A DNA stretch of 64,000 nt from Cupriavidus sp. YR651 (GCF_900101625.1 NZ_FMYZ01000016.1:25251-89250), one strand, 5' to 3'. Shown: positions 29,353 through 38,156, counted from the stretch's first letter. Translations and numbers: made by a program. Notes: generated by a model from the letters alone, not told the origin.

Positions 29353-30618
29353 TTACACCACCTGTCCGAGCTTGAAGATCGGCAGGTACATGGCCACCAC
29401 CATGCCACCAATCAGGACGCCCAGGATCACGATGATCAGCGGCTCGATCAGGCTGGAGATGGCTGCCACGGCGTCATCGACCTCGCGCTCGTAGAACTCC
29501 GCCACCTTGAGCAGCATGTTGTCCAGCGCGCCGGATTCCTCACCGATCTGCGTCATCTGCAGCACCATGTTGTCGAACACGTGCGTGGCCTGCATGGCGT
29601 TGGTCAGGCTGGTACCGATCCGCACGGCCTGTTCGATCTCGCGCGTGGCATCGTAGTAGAGCCAGTTGCCGGCCGCGCCGGCCACCGACTCCATCGATTC
29701 CACCAGTGGCGTGCCGGCCGCGAACATCGTTGCCAGCGTGCGGGTCCAGCGTGCGATCACCGCCTTCCGGAACAGGCTGCCGAAGATCGGCAGCTTGAGC
29801 AGGGCCTTGTCGTGCCAGCGCTGCACCTTCTCCGACGATTTCCTCGCCCGGACATAGGTGATGATGGAGGCGATCGGCAGGCCAACCACCAGGTACCAGT
29901 ACTGGACAAAAAAGTCCGAGATATTGATCACGAACACCGTGGGCGCGGGCAGGGCCGCGCCGAAGCTCGAGAACACGCCCTTGAAGGCCGGGATCACGAA
30001 CAGCATCAGGACCACCGTCACGGCGAAGGCCACGGTCAGCACGGCGATCGGATAGATCATCGCGGACTTGATCTGGCTCTTCAGCGCGATGCTCTTTTCC
30101 ATATAGAGCGAGAGCCGCTCCAGCAGCGCGTCCAGGATACCGCCTTGCTCGCCGGCATCGATCAGGTTGCAGTACAGCGTGTCGAAGTACTTCGGCTGGC
30201 GCCGGAATGCCATGGCCATGCTGCTGCCGGACTCGATGTCGAAGCGGATCTCGGCCAGCAGTTGCGTGAAATTGGGATTGGCGTGGCCGCGCGCGATGAT
30301 GTCGATCGATTGCAGCAGCGGAATACCGGCCTTGAGCATCGTCGACAGCTGGCGGGTGAAGTACGCGATGTCCTTCTCGGTAATCTTCTTGCCGCGCGCC
30401 GCCTTGCGCTTCTTCATCTTGACGACGGTGAGGCCCTGCTTGCGCAGTGTGGCGGTGACCTCCGCCTGGCTCTCGGCCCGCTGCTCGCCCTTGAAGGACT
30501 TGCCCTTGCGGTCCTTGGCTTCCCATTCGAAGATGTACTGCGTGGGCGCCTTCCGCCCTGATTTGGCCCGCGACGGCGCTGCCGTCCGGGCGCCCGCCGC
30601 TGGTGCGCGCGTCGCCAT
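29353..30618 (-). CDS. pilC: Type IV pilus inner-membrane platform protein PilC
   Basis: Polytopic platform protein on which PilB and PilT act to assemble or retract pili. The 421-residue protein has a basic N-terminal extension (RAPAAGARTAAPSRAKSGRK), then two T2SS-F cytoplasmic domains, each beginning with FxRQLSTMLKAG-like or ARWTRTLATMFAAG-like signatures, and three membrane segments. The N-terminal extension is longer than in Pseudomonas PilC. It lies between pilB (30 bases) and pilD (3 bases). Confidence 0.95.
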   Translation of the reverse strand: MATRAPAAGARTAAPSRAKSGRKAPTQYIFEWEAKDRKGKSFKGEQRAESQAEVTATLRKQGLTVVKMKKRKAARGKKITEKDIAYFTRQLSTMLKAGIPLLQSIDIIARGHANPNFTQLLAEIRFDIESGSSMAMAFRRQPKYFDTLYCNLIDAGEQGGILDALLERLSLYMEKSIALKSQIKSAMIYPIAVLTVAFAVTVVLMLFVIPAFKGVFSSFGAALPAPTVFVINISDFFVQYWYLVVGLPIASIITYVRARKSSEKVQRWHDKALLKLPIFGSLFRKAVIARWTRTLATMFAAGTPLVESMESVAGAAGNWLYYDATREIEQAVRIGTSLTNAMQATHVFDNMVLQMTQIGEESGALDNMLLKVAEFYEREVDDAVAAISSLIEPLIIVILGVLIGGMVVAMYLPIFKLGQVV

Positions 30619-30648
30619 GATTTGACCCCTCGACTAAAGACTTTTGTT

Positions 30649-32370
30649 TTACGTATTGGTGGTGGCCAGCACTTCTTCGAGTGACGTGACCCCTTGCTTG
30701 ACCTTGAGCAGGCCGGCTTCCCGCAACGATAGCACGCCGTCGCGACGCGCCTGTTCGGCGATCTGCAGCGCGGTGCCGTGCGAGAGAATGATCTGTTGCA
30801 TCGCCTCCGTGATCGGCATGACCTGGTAAATCCCGCAACGGCCCTTGTAGCCACTGCCGTTGCAACGGTCGCAGCCGACCGGATGATACGGTTGCCAGGT
30901 GCCGTCGATATGGGCTTCCTTGAAACCGGCGTCCATCAGCACTTCGCGCGAGAGATCGCCGGCACGCTTGCAGGTGCAGAGCCGGCGCGCCAGGCGCTGC
31001 GCGGTGATCATCAATACGGACGACGCGATGTTGAACGGCGCCACGCCCATGTTCATCAGGCGCGTCAGCGTGGTCGGCGCATCGTTGGTGTGCAGCGTGG
31101 ACAAGACCAGGTGACCCGTCTGGGCGGCCTTGATGGAGATGTCGGCGGTTTCCAGGTCTCGGATTTCGCCGACCATGATGATGTCCGGATCCTGCCGCAG
31201 GAAGGATTTCAGCGCTGCCGCGAAGGTCAGGCCGGCCTTGTCGTTCACGTTGACCTGGTTGATGCCGGGCAGCTGGATTTCCGCAGGATCTTCCGCCGTG
31301 GAAATATTGATGTCGCCCTGATTCAGCATGTTCAGGAACGTATAGAGCGACACCGTCTTGCCGCTGCCGGTCGGGCCGGTCACCAGCACCATCCCGTACG
31401 GACGCTTGATCACTTCCAGCAGCAGCGCCTTCTGCTCGGGCTCATAGCCGAGCTGATCAATGTCGAGCTTGTCGGACGAGGACTCCAGAATCCGCATCAC
31501 GATCTTCTCGCCGAACAGCGTGGGCAGCGTGGAGACGCGGAAGTCGATCGCCTTTTCCACGGTTTCCTTGCCTTCCTTGTCCTTGGGCAGCGAGAGGAGC
31601 AACTTCATCCGGCCATCCTGCGGCACGCGTTTTTCCGAGATGTCGAGGCGCGACAGCACCTTGATCCGGGTGGCGACCTTGTCGCGGATGTCCAGCGGCG
31701 GCCGGGCGACTTCCTGCAGCACGCCGTCCACGCGAAAGCGTACGCGGTAGAAGAACTCGAACGGTTCGAAGTGCAAGTCGGATGCGCCGCGCTGGAACGC
31801 CTCGGTCAGCAGCTTCTGCAGGAAGCGCACGACCGGCGCATCGTCGATGTCGTTGCCCGGCCCCTTTCGGGCGCTGGCCGCGGCCACCGGATCGTATTCG
31901 ATCATCTTCTGCGCGGTGGGCGTCGTGGGCGAGATGTTCTTCATCGTGCCCAGTGCCTCACCGGCGGCACGCACATGCTTCATCAGCTTGTCGTGCTCAA
32001 CCACCACGGTTTCCACCGGGAGGTTGAACTTCTGCTTGATGGCGTCCACGCCGGCCTGGTTGGCGGGGTCGGAAAGCGCCACGAGCAGGCGGTTTTCGCG
32101 CCGGCCCAGCGGCAGCAGGCGGTGGGCGTGGAACTCCCGGTTGCCGGCCAGTGCGGGCGGCACGCGGTTGAGGTTGTACTCCGACAGGTCGAGCAGGGGC
32201 AACTGGTACTTGTCGGCAGCGAAGATGGCCACGTCATGCGCGGACATCGTGCCGCTGCCGATGATCTCGTCGATCAGCTGCGATTTCTTTTCCCGAGCCG
32301 ATTGCTCCAGCTGGGCGAGCAGCGCTGGTGCGATCCGCCGGCTCTGTGCGAGCGCAAGGCCTAGTGTCAT
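30649..32370 (-). CDS. pilB: Type IV pilus assembly ATPase PilB
   Basis: Hexameric ATPase that powers pilus extension. The 573-residue protein has an N-terminal MshEN-like domain (about residues 1-150), Walker A GPTGSGKT at residues 332-339, the Asp box STAEDPAE, Walker B IIMVGEIRD, a histidine box (TGHLVLSTLHTNDAP), and the tetracysteine zinc motif (CTC ... CDRC). The ATG at 32370 is the first plausible start. It is the first gene of the minus-strand block pilB-pilC-pilD-coaE-zapD-yacG. Confidence 0.96.
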   Translation of the reverse strand: MTLGLALAQSRRIAPALLAQLEQSAREKKSQLIDEIIGSGTMSAHDVAIFAADKYQLPLLDLSEYNLNRVPPALAGNREFHAHRLLPLGRRENRLLVALSDPANQAGVDAIKQKFNLPVETVVVEHDKLMKHVRAAGEALGTMKNISPTTPTAQKMIEYDPVAAASARKGPGNDIDDAPVVRFLQKLLTEAFQRGASDLHFEPFEFFYRVRFRVDGVLQEVARPPLDIRDKVATRIKVLSRLDISEKRVPQDGRMKLLLSLPKDKEGKETVEKAIDFRVSTLPTLFGEKIVMRILESSSDKLDIDQLGYEPEQKALLLEVIKRPYGMVLVTGPTGSGKTVSLYTFLNMLNQGDINISTAEDPAEIQLPGINQVNVNDKAGLTFAAALKSFLRQDPDIIMVGEIRDLETADISIKAAQTGHLVLSTLHTNDAPTTLTRLMNMGVAPFNIASSVLMITAQRLARRLCTCKRAGDLSREVLMDAGFKEAHIDGTWQPYHPVGCDRCNGSGYKGRCGIYQVMPITEAMQQIILSHGTALQIAEQARRDGVLSLREAGLLKVKQGVTSLEEVLATTNT

Positions 32371-32786
32371 AGCGAAATACGATGCGATATGCGTGCGTTC
32401 GAAGCATCGAACGGCGGCGCGGTTGACTGCGGCGGGATCGGCGGGGCGTGGGTCCCGGACCGGGGCAGTTTGCCGCCGGGGTCACTTTTTGTAAAGCGAG
32501 GCAGCGTACGCGTTGGCGTTTGTGCGACAGGTCCGCAACCCTACTTGCGCGGGGCGCTTCTTGACGGAGGGAGTACGCGCGCGATGCGGGCCGACGAAGA
32601 TGGCGCGGGGCGTGGCGGGTCGTGTGGAATGAGCGCCGGGAAAACGAGGGGGCGGGAGGAGGGGGGGCGCGAAAGGAAGCGCGGAGGCGGCTCGAAAAAC
32701 GGGGGTGTGAAAAACAAAAAAGCCGCACATTGCTGTGCGGCTTTTTTGCTGGGTGCATCGCGATGACTCGCGTAACACCGAAAATC
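32371..32786. other. 416-base spacer upstream of pilB
   Basis: No gene is supported here; open frames of about 100 codons on both strands have no recognisable content. The spacer should hold the pilB promoter, which I could not locate. It contains a G-rich run able to form a G-quadruplex (32648-32667) and a bidirectional terminator at its right end. Confidence 0.65.
32721..32747. terminator. Bidirectional terminator downstream of tRNA-Pro
   Basis: A 9-bp stem AGCCGCACA/TGTGCGGCT with loop TTGC is flanked by an A-rich run on the left and five T on the right. Read on the minus strand it ends the tRNA-Pro transcript. Confidence 0.8.
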
Positions 32787-32863
32787 TGGTCGGGGTGAGA
32801 GGATTCGAACCTCCGGCCTCTACGTCCCGAACGTAGCGCTCTACCAGGCTAAGCTACACCCCG
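32787..32863 (-). tRNA. tRNA-Pro, anticodon CGG
   Basis: The minus strand folds into a full cloverleaf of 77 nt: acceptor CGGGGTG paired with CACCCCG, D-arm, anticodon stem CTACG/CGTAG with loop TTCGGGA (anticodon CGG, reading CCG), a T-arm containing GGTTCGAATCC, discriminator A, and an encoded CCA end (32789-32787). CCG is a frequent proline codon in this GC-rich genome. Confidence 0.96.
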
Positions 32864-32890
32864 ATTTCCTTGTTTTTCTGCGTTGCGACG

Positions 32891-33868
32891 TCAGGATTGT
32901 CGTTGCAGCGAGAAAGCACACAAGTCTATCAGCGTTTCCTTCAGTTGGGAAGAGGGAAATTGCATTGCCGCTCTTTCCGCTGCCTCCGCTTCGCGCTGCG
33001 CAGCGGCGAAAGTTACCTCCAGCGCCCCGCTTGCGTGGATCGCGGAGAACACCGCATCAAAGTGTTCCGTGCCGCCTTGCACAATGGCTTCGCGCGCAAG
33101 TTCGCGCTGCTCGGCGGTGCCGTGTTCCAGCAGGTGCAGCAGCGGCAGCGTCGGCTTGCCTTCGCGCAGGTCGTCGCCCGCATTCTTGCCCATCTGCTCC
33201 GCGCTGGCGGTGTAGTCCAGCATGTCGTCGATCAGCTGGAATGCCGTGCCGATGCGCCGGCCATACTCGGCGGCGGCTTCTTCCATTGCCGGATCCGCGC
33301 CCGCAAGCACTGCACCAAGCTCGGCCGAAGCCTCGAACAGCTTGGCGGTCTTGTAGCGGATCACCTGCAGGTAGCGCTCCACGGTGACGTCCGGGTCGTG
33401 CATGTTCAGCAGTTGCAGCACCTCGCCCTCGGCGATCACATTGGTCGCGTTGGACAGGATTTCCATGATGCGCATGCTGCCGGCTTCCACCATCATCTGG
33501 AATGCGCGCGAATAGAGAAAATCGCCAACCAGCACGCTGGCCGCATTGCCGAACACCGCATTGGCGGTCTGGCGGCCGCGGCGAAGCTCGGATTCGTCCA
33601 CCACGTCATCGTGCAGCAGCGTGGCGGTGTGGATGAATTCCACTACCGCGGCCAGCTCGTGATGGCGATGGCCGTCGTAGCCGAATGCCCGGGCGGAGAG
33701 CAGCAGGATGACCGGGCGCAGGCGCTTTCCGCCAGCCCCGATGATGTACTCGCCGATCTGCTCGATCAGCGGCACTTCCGACGACAGGCGCCGACGGATG
33801 ACGGCGTCAACGGCGCGCATGTCGGCAGCGACCGGGGCAAGCAAGGCAGTGGCGGAAGACTGGGACAA
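32891..33868 (-). CDS. ispB: Octaprenyl (polyprenyl) diphosphate synthase
   Basis: Long-chain trans-prenyl diphosphate synthase that makes the ubiquinone side chain. Both aspartate-rich motifs are intact: DDVVD (residues 87-91) and DDMLD (214-218), with GGKRLRP near residue 46. I use a TTG at 33868 as the start: it gives 325 residues with the N-terminal length expected from E. coli IspB, and a TATAAT at 33904-33899 lies 30 bases upstream. The frame is open further upstream, but that part would overlap the promoter. The gene diverges from rplU-rpmA, as in many proteobacteria. Confidence 0.93.
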   Translation of the reverse strand: MSQSSATALLAPVAADMRAVDAVIRRRLSSEVPLIEQIGEYIIGAGGKRLRPVILLLSARAFGYDGHRHHELAAVVEFIHTATLLHDDVVDESELRRGRQTANAVFGNAASVLVGDFLYSRAFQMMVEAGSMRIMEILSNATNVIAEGEVLQLLNMHDPDVTVERYLQVIRYKTAKLFEASAELGAVLAGADPAMEEAAAEYGRRIGTAFQLIDDMLDYTASAEQMGKNAGDDLREGKPTLPLLHLLEHGTAEQRELAREAIVQGGTEHFDAVFSAIHASGALEVTFAAAQREAEAAERAAMQFPSSQLKETLIDLCAFSLQRQS

Positions 33869-33898
33869 GATGAAATCACCGTTACGCAAAACCGGAGG

Positions 33899-33904
33899 AT
33901 TATA
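33899..33904 (-). promoter_or_regulatory. -10 box of ispB
   Basis: A perfect TATAAT on the minus strand, with predicted transcription start near 33892 and a leader of about 24 nt before the TTG at 33868. The -35 region is weak. It supports the chosen ispB start. Confidence 0.5.
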
Positions 33905-34020
33905 TGCGATGGCGGTGTGCCCATGGCTGCCGGCTTGCGCGGTCGGGAAGATATCGGGGTGATTTCCGGGCAATGTGAGCGTGCGTCGCGCGGTAGTCGC
34001 CCGGACAGTGGGTGCCCACC

Positions 34021-34026
34021 TATAAT
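34021..34026 (+). promoter_or_regulatory. -10 box directly upstream of a 32-residue ORF
   Basis: TATAAT is followed by six bases and then the ATG at 34033, so transcription would begin at the start codon (leaderless). No good -35 element at 16-18 bp. Confidence 0.4.
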
Positions 34027-34032
34027 TGCGGC

Positions 34033-34131
34033 ATGGACAAGCCACAAGCATCCCGCCGGCATGTCCGCCGCACCGCCTGGTGGGTGGCGTTTGCCGCCCT
34101 GGCCGGGTTCCTGCTGGCCGACCTGACCTGA
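34033..34131 (+). CDS. Possible 32-residue single-span membrane peptide
   Basis: A short open frame between ispB and rplU. It has a basic N-terminus (MDKPQASRRHVRRTA) and then a hydrophobic stretch (WWVAFAALAGFLLADLT) long enough for one membrane span. A TATAAT lies six bases before the ATG, and there is no Shine-Dalgarno site. I do not recognise a family. The basic-then-hydrophobic layout resembles small membrane proteins, but chance cannot be excluded at this length. Confidence 0.35.
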   Translation: MDKPQASRRHVRRTAWWVAFAALAGFLLADLT

Positions 34132-34199
34132 CTCTCGCGCCCCGGCATGTGCGCCGGTCGCCGCTGCCTCCGCACCGGCAGGCTATCTACTTGTTTTCT

Positions 34200-34228
34200 T
34201 TGCGCTTTTCCTGGAACTGGTTTACAAT
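34200..34228 (+). promoter_or_regulatory. Sigma70-type promoter of rplU-rpmA
   Basis: The -35 element TTGCGC (34200-34205), a 17-bp spacer and the -10 element TACAAT (34223-34228) form the best promoter in the window. Predicted start near 34235 leaves a GC-rich leader of about 170 nt before rplU, long enough for ribosomal-protein feedback control. Confidence 0.7.
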
Positions 34229-34403
34229 AGCCGGTTCCTTCGGTTGCGTTTGCCGTATACAGCCCTGTATGCGCGCCACCCACTGACGGGCGGGATCCCG
34301 GCCAGCCGGCCTGAGATCCTTTCAAACGGCGCAGGAAACGGCGCCGGCTCCGGGGACTCCCGGGGCAGCATTCGACGTTTCATTCACATCGAGAGGTTCG
34401 ACA

Positions 34404-34715
34404 ATGTACGCGGTCGTAAAAACCGGCGGCAAGCAATACAAGGTTGCTGCTGGCGAAAAACTTAAAGTAGAACAGATACCGGCAGACATTGGCGCAGAAA
34501 TCACGCTGGACCAGGTGCTCGCAGTGGGCGCCGGCGACCAAATCAAGTTTGGTACGCCGCTGGTGAGCGGGGCTTCCGTCAAGGCTACCGTGATCTCCCA
34601 AGGTCGTCACGACAAGGTGAAGATCTTCAAGATGCGCCGTCGCAAGCACTACCAGAAGCGCCAGGGCCATCGTCAGAATTACACCGAACTGCGCATCGAA
34701 GCCATCGTTGCCTGA
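34404..34715 (+). CDS. rplU: 50S ribosomal protein L21
   Basis: Large-subunit ribosomal protein that binds 23S rRNA near L20. The 103-residue protein begins MYAVVKTGGKQYKVAAGEKLKVEQI and has the C-terminal signature KIFKMRRRKHYQKRQGHRQ, both diagnostic. It is the first gene of the rplU-rpmA unit, with a strong promoter and a long leader upstream. rpmA follows after 51 bases. Confidence 0.98.
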   Translation: MYAVVKTGGKQYKVAAGEKLKVEQIPADIGAEITLDQVLAVGAGDQIKFGTPLVSGASVKATVISQGRHDKVKIFKMRRRKHYQKRQGHRQNYTELRIEAIVA

Positions 34716-34766
34716 GCATTGCTCGGACACAGGCTTGCATCGCAATAGGTCAACAGGAGTTAAGAC

Positions 34767-35027
34767 ATGGCACAGAAAAAAGGCGGCGGCTCTACGCGGA
34801 ACGGCCGTGATTCGGAATCGAAGCGTCTGGGCGTGAAGGTGTACGGTGGCCAGGCCATCAACGCCGGCGGCATCATCGTTCGTCAACGTGGCACCCGCGT
34901 GCACGCTGGTGAGAACGTGGGTATCGGCAAGGACCACACCCTGTTCGCGCTGGTGGACGGCCACGTGCAGTTCGCAGTCAAAGGCCCTGCCAAGAAGCAG
35001 CAAGTCAGCGTCGTTCCGGCGGCCTGA
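34767..35027 (+). CDS. rpmA: 50S ribosomal protein L27
   Basis: Large-subunit protein whose N-terminal tail reaches the peptidyl-transferase centre. The 86-residue protein begins MAQKKGGGSTRNGRDSESKR and contains GVKVYGGQAINAGGIIVRQRGT, which is diagnostic. There is no N-terminal cleavage motif as in Firmicutes. An AACAGGAG site precedes the ATG. A terminator follows immediately, before obgE. Confidence 0.98.
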   Translation: MAQKKGGGSTRNGRDSESKRLGVKVYGGQAINAGGIIVRQRGTRVHAGENVGIGKDHTLFALVDGHVQFAVKGPAKKQQVSVVPAA

Positions 35028-35048
35028 TACAGCCTTTGCAGCACGAAG

Positions 35049-35075
35049 GCCCCGCAAAGCTTGCGGGGCTTTTTC
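35049..35075 (+). terminator. Intrinsic terminator after rpmA
   Basis: A 9-bp stem GCCCCGCAA/TTGCGGGGC with a 3-nt loop is followed by five T. It separates rplU-rpmA from obgE. Confidence 0.85.
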
Positions 35076-35131
35076 ATTTCTGGCATCTATCTGTATTGAT
35101 GGCGCCAGCCTGATCCACACGGAAGACCAAC

Positions 35132-36229
35132 ATGAAGTTCATCGACGAAGCCCGAATCGAAGCGATTGCCGGCAATGGCGGCAACGGGAGTGCGTCGTTC
35201 CGGCGCGAGAAGTTTGTGCCCTTCGGTGGCCCCGATGGCGGTGACGGCGGCCGTGGCGGCAGCGTGTTTGCGCAGGCCGACCGCAATATCAATACGCTGA
35301 TCGACTTCCGCTACGCCAAGAAGCACGTGGCGCGCAACGGCGAGAATGGCCGCGGCTCCGATTGCTACGGCGCCGCCGGTGAAGACGTCACGCTGCGCAT
35401 GCCGGTGGGCACGCTGATCACCGACATGGATACCGGCGAGGTCATCGCCGACCTGACCGAGCACGGCCAGACCGTGTGCCTGGCCGAAGGCGGCATGGGT
35501 GGTTGGGGCAACCTGCATTTCAAGTCCAGTACCAATCGCGCGCCGCGCCAGCAGGTGGACGGCAAGCCGGGCGAGCGCCGCATGCTCCGGCTCGAACTGA
35601 AGGTACTGGCCGACGTTGGCCTGCTGGGCATGCCGAATGCCGGCAAGTCGACGTTCATTTCGCACGTGTCCAACGCACGTCCGAAAGTTGCGGATTATCC
35701 GTTCACGACGCTGCACCCGAACCTCGGCGTGGTGCGCGTCGACCACGAGCAGTCGTTCGTCGTCGCCGACATCCCGGGCCTGATTGAAGGCGCGGCCGAA
35801 GGTGCCGGCCTGGGCCACCAGTTCCTGCGCCATCTGCAGCGCACGGGCCTGCTGCTCCATATCGTGGACATCGCCCCGTTCGACGAGAATGTCGACCCGG
35901 TGGCCGAGGCGCGGGCGATCGTCAACGAACTCAAGAAGTACGACGAAACGCTGTACGACAAGCCGCGTTGGCTGGTGCTGAACAAGCTCGACGTGGTGCC
36001 GGATGACGAGCGCGCCGCACGCGTGAAGGACTTCGTCAAGCGCTACAAGTGGAAGGGCCCGGTGTTCCATATCTCGGCCCTGACCGGCGAAGGCTGCCGC
36101 GAGCTGATCTACGCGATCAAGGACCACCTCGCCGCGATCAAGGCGGAAGAGGCCGCCGCGCTGGCCGAGCCGGATATCCGCCTGGACGAACGGCTTCACA
36201 ACGTGGATCCCGAAGCCGGCGGGGCCTGA
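35132..36229 (+). CDS. obgE: Obg-family GTPase ObgE/CgtA
   Basis: Essential ribosome-associated GTPase involved in 50S maturation and stress signalling. The 365-residue protein has the glycine-rich Obg fold (FVPFGGPDGGDGGRGGSV, about residues 28-45) and the G domain with G1 GMPNAGKST (166-174), G3 DIPGLIEGAA and G4 NKLD. The C-terminal tail is short. It follows rpmA, a widely conserved order, but has a terminator in between and so probably its own promoter. Confidence 0.97.
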   Translation: MKFIDEARIEAIAGNGGNGSASFRREKFVPFGGPDGGDGGRGGSVFAQADRNINTLIDFRYAKKHVARNGENGRGSDCYGAAGEDVTLRMPVGTLITDMDTGEVIADLTEHGQTVCLAEGGMGGWGNLHFKSSTNRAPRQQVDGKPGERRMLRLELKVLADVGLLGMPNAGKSTFISHVSNARPKVADYPFTTLHPNLGVVRVDHEQSFVVADIPGLIEGAAEGAGLGHQFLRHLQRTGLLLHIVDIAPFDENVDPVAEARAIVNELKKYDETLYDKPRWLVLNKLDVVPDDERAARVKDFVKRYKWKGPVFHISALTGEGCRELIYAIKDHLAAIKAEEAAALAEPDIRLDERLHNVDPEAGGA

Positions 36230-36308
36230 CCCCCGGCTGCCGCGCCCGACACGACGTTTTTCCCCGAACAAGCAGCATTACACGGCACCCGGAGACAGGA
36301 TACCCGTC

Positions 36309-37427
36309 ATGCAATCGGTCATCGCCCAAGCAAAACGTATCGTCGTCAAGGTGGGCTCCAGCCTGGTCACCAACGACGGGAAGGGGCTGGATCACGACGC
36401 CATCGCGCGTTGGGCCGCCCAGATTGCCAAGCTGCGCGGCGCCGGCAAGGAAGTGGTGCTGGTCAGCTCCGGTGCCATCGCCGAGGGCATGCAACGCCTG
36501 GGCTGGGTGCGCCGTCCGAAGGAAATCCACGAGCTGCAAGCCGCAGCCGCCGTGGGCCAGATGGGGCTGGCGCAGGTCTATGAAAGCCAGTTTGGCCGCT
36601 ACGGCATCCGCACCGCGCAGGTGCTTCTGACGCATGCCGACCTGGCGGACCGCGAACGCTATCTCAATGCCCGCTCGACGTTGCTGACGCTGCTCTCGCT
36701 GGGCGTGGTGCCGATCATCAACGAGAACGACACCGTCGTCACCGACGAAATCAAGTTTGGCGACAACGATACGCTCGGCGCGCTGGTGACCAACCTGATC
36801 GAAGGCGATGCGCTGGTGATCCTGACCGACCAGCGCGGACTCTATACCGCCGATCCGCGCAAGGACCCGAACGCGAGGTTCGTGGACGAAGCCCTGGCGG
36901 GCACGCCCGAACTGGAGGCAATGGCAGGTGGCGCGGGCACGGCCATTGGCCGCGGTGGCATGCTGACCAAGATCCTGGCCGCCAAGCGCGCGGCAAAGTC
37001 CGGCGCGCACACCACGATCGCCTCCGGCCGCGAGACCGATGTGCTGGGACGTCTGGCGGAGGGCGAGGCCATCGGCACGCAATTGCTGGCGCCAACGGGC
37101 CGACTGACCGCGCGCAAGCAGTGGATGGCCGATCACCTGCAGCTGCGTGGCCGCGTGGTGATCGACAGCGGTGCGGTGGAAAAACTGACCGGTGGCGGCA
37201 AGTCGCTGCTGCCGATCGGTGTGGTGGAGGTGCAGGGCGAGTTCGCGCGTGGTGAGGTGATCGCGTGTATCGACCCCGCGGGACATGAGGTGGCGCGCGG
37301 CATCACGAACTATTCGAGCGCGGAAGCGCGGCTGATTGCCCGGAAGCCGTCGTCGGAGATCGAGTCGGTGCTGGGCCATCTGAACGAGCCCGAACTGATC
37401 CATCGCGACAACCTGGTGCTGATCTGA
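36309..37427 (+). CDS. proB: Glutamate 5-kinase
   Basis: First enzyme of proline synthesis, feedback-inhibited by proline in the family. The 372-residue protein has an amino-acid-kinase domain (about residues 8-260, beginning RIVVKVGSSLVTNDG, with INENDTVVTDEIKFGDND) and a C-terminal PUA domain (about 280-360). It lies 79 bases after obgE; obgE-proB is a common pair in betaproteobacteria. A strong terminator follows. Confidence 0.97.
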   Translation: MQSVIAQAKRIVVKVGSSLVTNDGKGLDHDAIARWAAQIAKLRGAGKEVVLVSSGAIAEGMQRLGWVRRPKEIHELQAAAAVGQMGLAQVYESQFGRYGIRTAQVLLTHADLADRERYLNARSTLLTLLSLGVVPIINENDTVVTDEIKFGDNDTLGALVTNLIEGDALVILTDQRGLYTADPRKDPNARFVDEALAGTPELEAMAGGAGTAIGRGGMLTKILAAKRAAKSGAHTTIASGRETDVLGRLAEGEAIGTQLLAPTGRLTARKQWMADHLQLRGRVVIDSGAVEKLTGGGKSLLPIGVVEVQGEFARGEVIACIDPAGHEVARGITNYSSAEARLIARKPSSEIESVLGHLNEPELIHRDNLVLI

Positions 37428-37491
37428 AAGTGCGACAGTTACCGGCGCGATCGGCGTGACGCTATCGGACGCTATCCGGTGATACGCCGCC

Positions 37492-37531
37492 AAGCAAAAC
37501 GGCGAGGCTGCAGGCCTCGCCGTTTTGCTTT
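37492..37531. terminator. Long bidirectional terminator between proB and the CNP1-like gene
   Basis: A 17-bp stem runs from AAGCAAAACGGCGAGGC (37492-37508) to GCCTCGCCGTTTTGCTT (37514-37530), with a 5-nt loop. A-rich and T-rich sequence in the arms lets it work for both converging genes. Confidence 0.85.
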
Positions 37532-37559
37532 GGATGGTCCGACTTCCGTCGAGCCGGGT

Positions 37560-38156
37560 TCAGCGGCTCGGCGCGTGTGCCTTCAGGTCCGCCGCCATCT
37601 GGGCCGGCTTGCCAGCGACCGTGCGGCCCTCGCAGAAGAAATCCTTGGCCAGCGTGGCGGAGTAAGCGTTGCGCGCGCGGGTTTCCATGCGATACCAGGT
37701 ATCACGGTCCTCGCTGCGGTTCGGTACCCACTCGGTGGCGCCTTGCGGCAGCGTGGCGTACAGCTTGCGTTCGAAAGCGTCGCAGCGCATGCCCTCGTAG
37801 TTCACATTGCGCCCGCCGCCCGGGCTGGTGATGACCACGGTGTAGCGCACCACGTTGTCAGCGCCCACGGCGATGGATTTGCCGTCGACGGCAAAGCGGA
37901 AGTCACCGGTGCCGCTGACCGAGAAGGGAATCAGGTCCGCATCCTTGGGCAATGGGGGCAGCAGCGTCTCGGCTTCCTTGAAATCCTTCGGCTCAAACGG
38001 GTTGATCCACTGGGATTCCTCTTCGGGCATGCCCTTGCTGGTGGTCTTGCAGCCGGCAAGCGTCAGGCAGGCGGCGGCCAGCAACAGGCAGGTACCGCGC
38101 AGCGCGCGGCTGGCGGGCTGGCCGGCGCGAGCGCCCCGGCCGGTGAAGCTATTCAT
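37560..38156 (-). CDS. CNP1-like family lipoprotein
   Basis: A 198-residue predicted lipoprotein. The basic N-terminus is followed by a hydrophobic stretch and the lipobox LAGC with Cys36. The mature part contains WINPFEPKDFKEAE and ends with RTVAGKPAQMAADLKA, resembling the CNP1-like (DUF) family of betaproteobacteria, whose function is unknown. I start it at the ATG at 38156, which overlaps the last 8 bases of rppH, so it is probably co-transcribed with and coupled to rppH. Confidence 0.8.
   Translation of the reverse strand: MNSFTGRGARAGQPASRALRGTCLLLAAACLTLAGCKTTSKGMPEEESQWINPFEPKDFKEAETLLPPLPKDADLIPFSVSGTGDFRFAVDGKSIAVGADNVVRYTVVITSPGGGRNVNYEGMRCDAFERKLYATLPQGATEWVPNRSEDRDTWYRMETRARNAYSATLAKDFFCEGRTVAGKPAQMAADLKAHAPSR

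Noticed and set aside
32389..32778. Open frames of about 100-125 codons on both strands between pilB and the tRNA
   Set aside because: They consist of G- or P-rich low-complexity sequence and run through the terminator; no start site.
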